The translations under genes and the position numbers were made by a program. Under the pieces are notes generated by a model. The model ran no database searches, was not told the origin of the DNA, and saw only the letters and a list, made by a program, of their open reading frames with translations. From DTU098 sp964498525 (lineage in GTDB: Bacteria > Bacillota > Desulfotomaculia > Desulfotomaculales > Pelotomaculaceae), in contig CAZCGU010000007.1 in assembly GCA_964498525.1 (NCBI GenBank), positions 110,666-174,665 of the forward strand: a stretch of DNA of 64,000 bases, in the 5' to 3' direction. Of the stretch, positions 60,722 through 64,000 are shown in pieces (positions within the stretch are counted from its first letter, which is position 1; the number at the start of each line of letters is the position of its first letter).

Positions 60722-61855
60722 ATGGGCGAAGAAAAGCAAAGACCGGAATGGGTTCCCCAACAAGCCGGCGGCGCCTTTACCACTTACGTGCTGGAGGGAG
60801 TGGAGGGCGGTCACGACGGGATGCCGGGCCAGGAGGCCGGCCGCGGCTTTCCCCGTTTTACGCCCCCGCCCCGCCGCAAGCTTGATATCGACGATTACGT
60901 GCAGGGCGTGCTGTCCGGCAACCGCACCGTCCTGGCCAGGGCCATCACTCTGATTGAGAGCAATTCGCCCGCCCACATGGAAACAGCCCAGGAAGTGCTG
61001 AAGCGGCTGCTGCCCCACACCGGCAATTCCGTCCGGGTGGGCATCACCGGCGTGCCGGGAGCGGGCAAAAGCACCTTTATCGAAGCCCTGGGCAGCATGC
61101 TCTGCGACAGGGGGCACAAAGTGGCGGTGCTGGCGGTGGATCCCAGCAGCACGGTTACCCGCGGCAGCATCCTGGGCGACAAGACCCGCATGGAAATCCT
61201 CTCCCGCAAGGAAAACGCCTTCATCCGGCCTTCCCCCTCCGGAGGCACTCTGGGCGGGGTGACCCGCAAAAGCAGGGAGACCATGCTGGTCTGCGAGGCC
61301 GCCGGCTTCGACGTGCTTCTGGTGGAGACTGTAGGCGTGGGCCAGAGCGAGGTGACTGTGCGCACCATGGTGGATTTTTTTCTGCTGGTGGTGCTGACCG
61401 GAGCGGGGGACGAACTGCAGGGGATTAAAAAGGGCGTCATGGAACTTGCCGACGCCATCCTGGTCAACAAGGCCGACGGGGACAATAAGATCAGAGCGCT
61501 GACCGCCAGGGCCGACTACAACAGGATCCTGCACTACCTCCAGCCGGCCACGGAGGGGTGGAGGACCATGGCCTATACCTGCTCTTCCATCACCGGCGAA
61601 GGGATCGCCGGGATCTGGGCCGCCATCGGAGAATTTCGCCGCAAGACCACCGCGTCAGGCGTCTTTGCCGCCCGCCGCCGCGCCCAGGTGCTGGACTGGG
61701 TGTATACTATGGTGCAGGAGCACCTGTTGGTGAGCTTTTACAACCATCCGGGCGTAGTTGAACTGAAGCCGCGCCTGGAACAGGCCATTGCCGAAGACAG
61801 GCTGTCCGCCACCCTGGCGGTACAGGAACTGCTGAAGGCCTTTGCGGAACGGTAA
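60722..61855 (+). CDS. meaB: MeaB/ArgK-type GTPase chaperone of the mutase
   Basis: 377 residues from the ATG at 60722, four bases after mutB. G1 loop GVPGAGKST, VDPSST switch, LVETVGVGQSE (G3) and VNKADG (G4). It protects the mutase and helps load adenosylcobalamin. The N-terminal extension of about 50 residues is poorly conserved. Confidence 0.95.
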   Translation: MGEEKQRPEWVPQQAGGAFTTYVLEGVEGGHDGMPGQEAGRGFPRFTPPPRRKLDIDDYVQGVLSGNRTVLARAITLIESNSPAHMETAQEVLKRLLPHTGNSVRVGITGVPGAGKSTFIEALGSMLCDRGHKVAVLAVDPSSTVTRGSILGDKTRMEILSRKENAFIRPSPSGGTLGGVTRKSRETMLVCEAAGFDVLLVETVGVGQSEVTVRTMVDFFLLVVLTGAGDELQGIKKGVMELADAILVNKADGDNKIRALTARADYNRILHYLQPATEGWRTMAYTCSSITGEGIAGIWAAIGEFRRKTTASGVFAARRRAQVLDWVYTMVQEHLLVSFYNHPGVVELKPRLEQAIAEDRLSATLAVQELLKAFAER

Positions 61856-61864
61856 CGATAAAGA

Positions 61865-61965
61865 GGTATCAGGGGTTGTCAGGGGGACGTGGTTATTGAC
61901 AACTTTTCATTTCAGCTCATCCAAGGGGGTGTCAACAACTCCGTCCCCCTGACACCCCAGATACC
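61865..61965. repeat. Large inverted repeat, MITE- or REP-like
   Basis: GGTATC at 61865 and GATACC at 61960-61965 bound two arms of about 38 bases. Inner parts GTCAGGGGGACG and CGTCCCCCTGAC match exactly, and the rest with few mismatches. About 20 bases lie between the arms. No coding capacity. It resembles non-autonomous palindromic elements. Confidence 0.75.
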
Positions 61966-61973
61966 CTCCCGAC

Positions 61974-62004
61974 AACCCGGGGCGCGACAAGCCCCGGGTT
62001 TCTT
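61974..62004 (+). terminator. Rho-independent terminator
   Basis: AACCCGGGGC pairs with GCCCCGGGTT, followed by a T-rich tail. It ends the mut operon. Confidence 0.8.
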
Positions 62005-62073
62005 AATCGTCGTTTTTGGAGCGCTGGTCTGATCGGGTTAAAGTATGTTATATTATGGTAGAGGTGGTTTGCC

Positions 62074-62499
62074 ATGAGAGACATCTCTTCGGACCGATTG
62101 CAGGCATTTAAAGATTTTTTTGGCGCTTATCCGGAAGTGGCGGCTGTTTATCTATTTGGTTCTTATGGTACGGAGTATGAACATCCGGAAAGCGATCTGG
62201 ATCTTGGTGTGGTTTTCCGGGGAAAAACCAAATTACAACATGAATTACAAATTGAAGCTGACCTGACCTCGTTATTAAAAACCGACAAGGTCGATTTTAT
62301 TAACTTGAATTGTGCTCCGGTAGCGCTGCAATTTCGGGTTTTATCTGAAGGGCTATTGATATATGAAGGAGATTATATCTTGAATTCCAACTTTATAGAG
62401 CATGTTCTTCGTGAATACAGGGACTATAGCTTTCACTATGCGCGTTTTGCCGAGGAGAGCCGTAAAGCGCTGAGAGGGGAGTACCTTCCCAATGGTTGA
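62074..62499 (+). CDS. mntA: MntA-type nucleotidyltransferase antitoxin
   Basis: 141 residues. LFGSYGTEYEHPESDLDLG is the G-S-x10-D-x-D motif of minimal nucleotidyltransferases. In type VII systems, MntA AMPylates the HepT toxin and neutralises it. The stop overlaps the next start by eight bases, as is usual for the pair. Confidence 0.9.
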   Translation: MRDISSDRLQAFKDFFGAYPEVAAVYLFGSYGTEYEHPESDLDLGVVFRGKTKLQHELQIEADLTSLLKTDKVDFINLNCAPVALQFRVLSEGLLIYEGDYILNSNFIEHVLREYRDYSFHYARFAEESRKALRGEYLPNG

Positions 62500-62911
62500 T
62501 AAGGATATTATTCAGCGAAAAATTTTGTTTGTGGAGGTTACTCTTAAGAAACTGGAAAAAACCGCTGCCCTTTCGCGTGAAGAGTTCATGGCAAGTTTCC
62601 ATTATGCGGATTCAGTGAAGTATAATCTTCAAGTAGCCATTGAGGCCATGATAGACATAGCCAGCCATATCGTGGCCAGAGAACGGTGGGGGATCCCTGC
62701 TGCCTCGGGTGATTATGTAAAACTGCTGATGGAACATGGAGTTTTCGGAAAGGAGCAGGGGCTGCGCTTTATTCAGATGATCAGGTTCAGGAATAGGATT
62801 GTCCATCTTTACCAGGAGGTGGATGAAGGTCAAGTCTACCAGATCCTGCAAGATGATTTAGGAGATATCAGGGTTTTTATTAAAGGGATTACAGAGAAAT
62901 ATTTGATATAG
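62492..62911 (+). CDS. hepT: HepT-type HEPN toxin
   Basis: 139 residues, all helical. RNRIVHLY is the R-x4-H-x-Y motif that forms the ribonuclease site and the modification target. It is co-translated with MntA. The protein lacks other recognisable parts. Confidence 0.9.
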   Translation: MVDKDIIQRKILFVEVTLKKLEKTAALSREEFMASFHYADSVKYNLQVAIEAMIDIASHIVARERWGIPAASGDYVKLLMEHGVFGKEQGLRFIQMIRFRNRIVHLYQEVDEGQVYQILQDDLGDIRVFIKGITEKYLI

Positions 62912-62992
62912 AAATAGAGGTATTTCCTGAAACCCCTCTTTTCATTCGAGGAAGATAATTGGATTGAATAATAAAATAATGATAGGAGTATT

Positions 62993-63730
62993 ATGCTATT
63001 TGACATACTCAAGTACAGGGAAAAACTAGATTATAATAATAAAATTGAAGCAGACAAAACAGCAAGACAAATTGCCAAGAATAAAAGAGAGAACGTAGAG
63101 AATAGCCTGTTTTCCAATCTTTTCAAAGGTGATGAGTTTTTGGATGACGGTATAATTCGTATTTTATCTTTTTCAGGCATATGGGGTATGGAAAGGCTGT
63201 TTGAACTGGTGTTCACTGATGACAACATCAAATTGACACGTTGGAATATTGCTGCTATTGCAAAGCATTGTTCTGATAGACTTCCAACATCATGGGACAT
63301 AGTTTTAAAATGGATGACCAAAATGCAACCACTCGAGATAAAGGACAGTATTTCGCCCGTAGCGTTTATTACGACTAAATCAAGTATTGAAAATATGGGT
63401 TTTGTTATTCCTAGATACTTTTACAAGGTATGCAAACTATCAAAAGACAAATTAATAAAGACCATAAATATTGACACCTTGCAGCAAATATATGACAATT
63501 CGGAGTTGATAGCTAAGTTTCCCCGTAAAGCATATGATGCATTCGGATATATTGACGCCCGTACAGAAATGAAATATGCAATGGAAACGATTTTAAGAAA
63601 ATTATCTGATGGACTGTTTAAAGGGGATTCTTATTTAGAAAGGATACTTGAACGTTCGGTCTCTGTTGAAGCGTGTATACTCACTCCTATAGGGAAAAGC
63701 AATATGATTGAAATAATTAATCAGTTGTAG
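62993..63730 (+). CDS. Hypothetical protein, AT-rich gene
   Basis: 245 residues (MLFDILKYREKLDYNNK onward), about 65 percent A+T by eye, unlike the GC-rich core genes. Mostly helical with a central strand-rich part (IKDSISPVAFITTK). ATAGGAG precedes the ATG. Not recognised. Its base composition and place next to a toxin-antitoxin pair suggest transfer. Confidence 0.6.
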   Translation: MLFDILKYREKLDYNNKIEADKTARQIAKNKRENVENSLFSNLFKGDEFLDDGIIRILSFSGIWGMERLFELVFTDDNIKLTRWNIAAIAKHCSDRLPTSWDIVLKWMTKMQPLEIKDSISPVAFITTKSSIENMGFVIPRYFYKVCKLSKDKLIKTINIDTLQQIYDNSELIAKFPRKAYDAFGYIDARTEMKYAMETILRKLSDGLFKGDSYLERILERSVSVEACILTPIGKSNMIEIINQL

Positions 63731-63999
63731 GAGGAATATTACAATATAAAGCTAAAAAAATATAAACACGATTTTGATAAATGGCTTGATAAATATACTT
63801 CTGTATTCTATGACCTGTGAGTGATGCTTGCATAAGTAAAGCATTTGAAATTATTGTCTCCAACGATTTAGTTGATAAAGTAAAAAGTGAATTCAATTTA
63901 TCCTCTTATTCATTTATAGTCTTTGAATCCTTAATCAGTACTATGAATGTAGAACGGCACTTTCATAGCGGCACAAACGACAAATTAAAATTCCCATGA
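63731..63999 (+). pseudogene. Broken AT-rich gene at the window end
   Basis: A GGAGG ribosome binding site at the previous gene end leads into a frame reading KLKKYKHDFDKWLDKY and FYDL, which stops at about 63817. The next frame, from GTG 63817, reads SDACISKAFEIIVSNDLVDK and ends at 63999. They look like one coding region split by a frameshift. No normal start codon opens the first part. Not recognised. Confidence 0.4.
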
Positions 64000-64000
64000 A

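Noticed and set aside
59755..60783. Long minus-strand open frame opposite mutB
   Set aside because: Histidine- and glycine-rich shadow of mutB; mutB motifs are intact on the plus strand.
1..64000. CRISPR array, rRNA, complete insertion sequence or prophage
   Set aside because: No regular spacer-repeat pattern, rRNA sequence, transposase or phage gene was seen in the window.

Overview
The window looks like the chromosome of an anaerobic, Gram-positive-type member of the Clostridia, most like Peptococcaceae or Pelotomaculaceae (inference). The signs are strong AGGAGG-type ribosome binding sites with frequent GTG and TTG starts, CCA-encoding tRNAs, a Firmicutes-type tig-clpP-clpX cluster, a B12-riboswitch-controlled methylmalonyl-CoA mutase locus as in propionate metabolisers, a tungstate/molybdate importer, and a probable selenoprotein. 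There is no rRNA, CRISPR array, prophage or intact insertion sequence.

Layout. 1-135 is the decayed 3' part of a gene whose intact relative lies at 6408-7193. 636-6175 is one tightly packed operon: a STAS anti-sigma-antagonist-like protein, a MATE exporter fused to a HATPase domain, a methyltransferase, an acetyltransferase-like protein, and a membrane SpoIIE/PP2C phosphatase with its own HATPase domain. It reads as a partner-switching circuit wired to making and exporting something. 6408-12844 holds a DUF6884-like protein and a 1609-residue exonuclease-RecQ-UvrD fusion. These lie among copies of a small palindromic repeat (6206-6278, 7163-7189, 13242-13268) and are followed by a diguanylate cyclase remnant. 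13419-15976 is metNIQ. 16156-20405 carries a hemerythrin-like protein, a preQ1 riboswitch with a queuosine-precursor transporter, a WYL regulator, an RlmA-type methyltransferase and a small UxxC selenoprotein.

20924-26830 is a FecCD/BtuCD-class metal-chelate importer (permease, ATPase, lipoprotein). It ends in a methyltransferase and an unusual fusion of a radical SAM enzyme with a binding-protein domain. 26919-28625 is a metallophosphoesterase. 28999-33270 is a MacAB-like export set. 33400-39230 contains ilvD and a cysteine/Fe-S set (cysK, an Rrf2/IscR-type regulator, nifS, cysE), followed by a UppS paralogue. 40075-48355 holds housekeeping and small unknown genes (cupin, DUF2512, DUF1992, pncB, DUF3006 plus a ComEC-like hydrolase, HIT). 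Four tRNAs (His, Gln, Lys, Leu) follow at 48499-48944.

49721-52622 is a WtpABC-type tungstate/molybdate importer. 53189-56429 is tig-clpP-clpX. 56811-61855 is a cobalamin riboswitch, a 5'-truncated mutA, an intact mutB and meaB. The end of the window (61865-63999) has a large inverted repeat, a MntA-HepT toxin-antitoxin pair, and AT-rich unknown or broken genes that look acquired.

The main leads are the in-frame UGA selenoprotein at 20136-20405, the radical SAM/binding-protein fusion at 25046-26830, the partner-switching/export operon at 636-6175, the DUF6884 plus triple-nuclease/helicase pair, the Tte-type preQ1 riboswitch, the truncated mutA under an intact riboswitch, and a cysK gene that seems to start with AUA.
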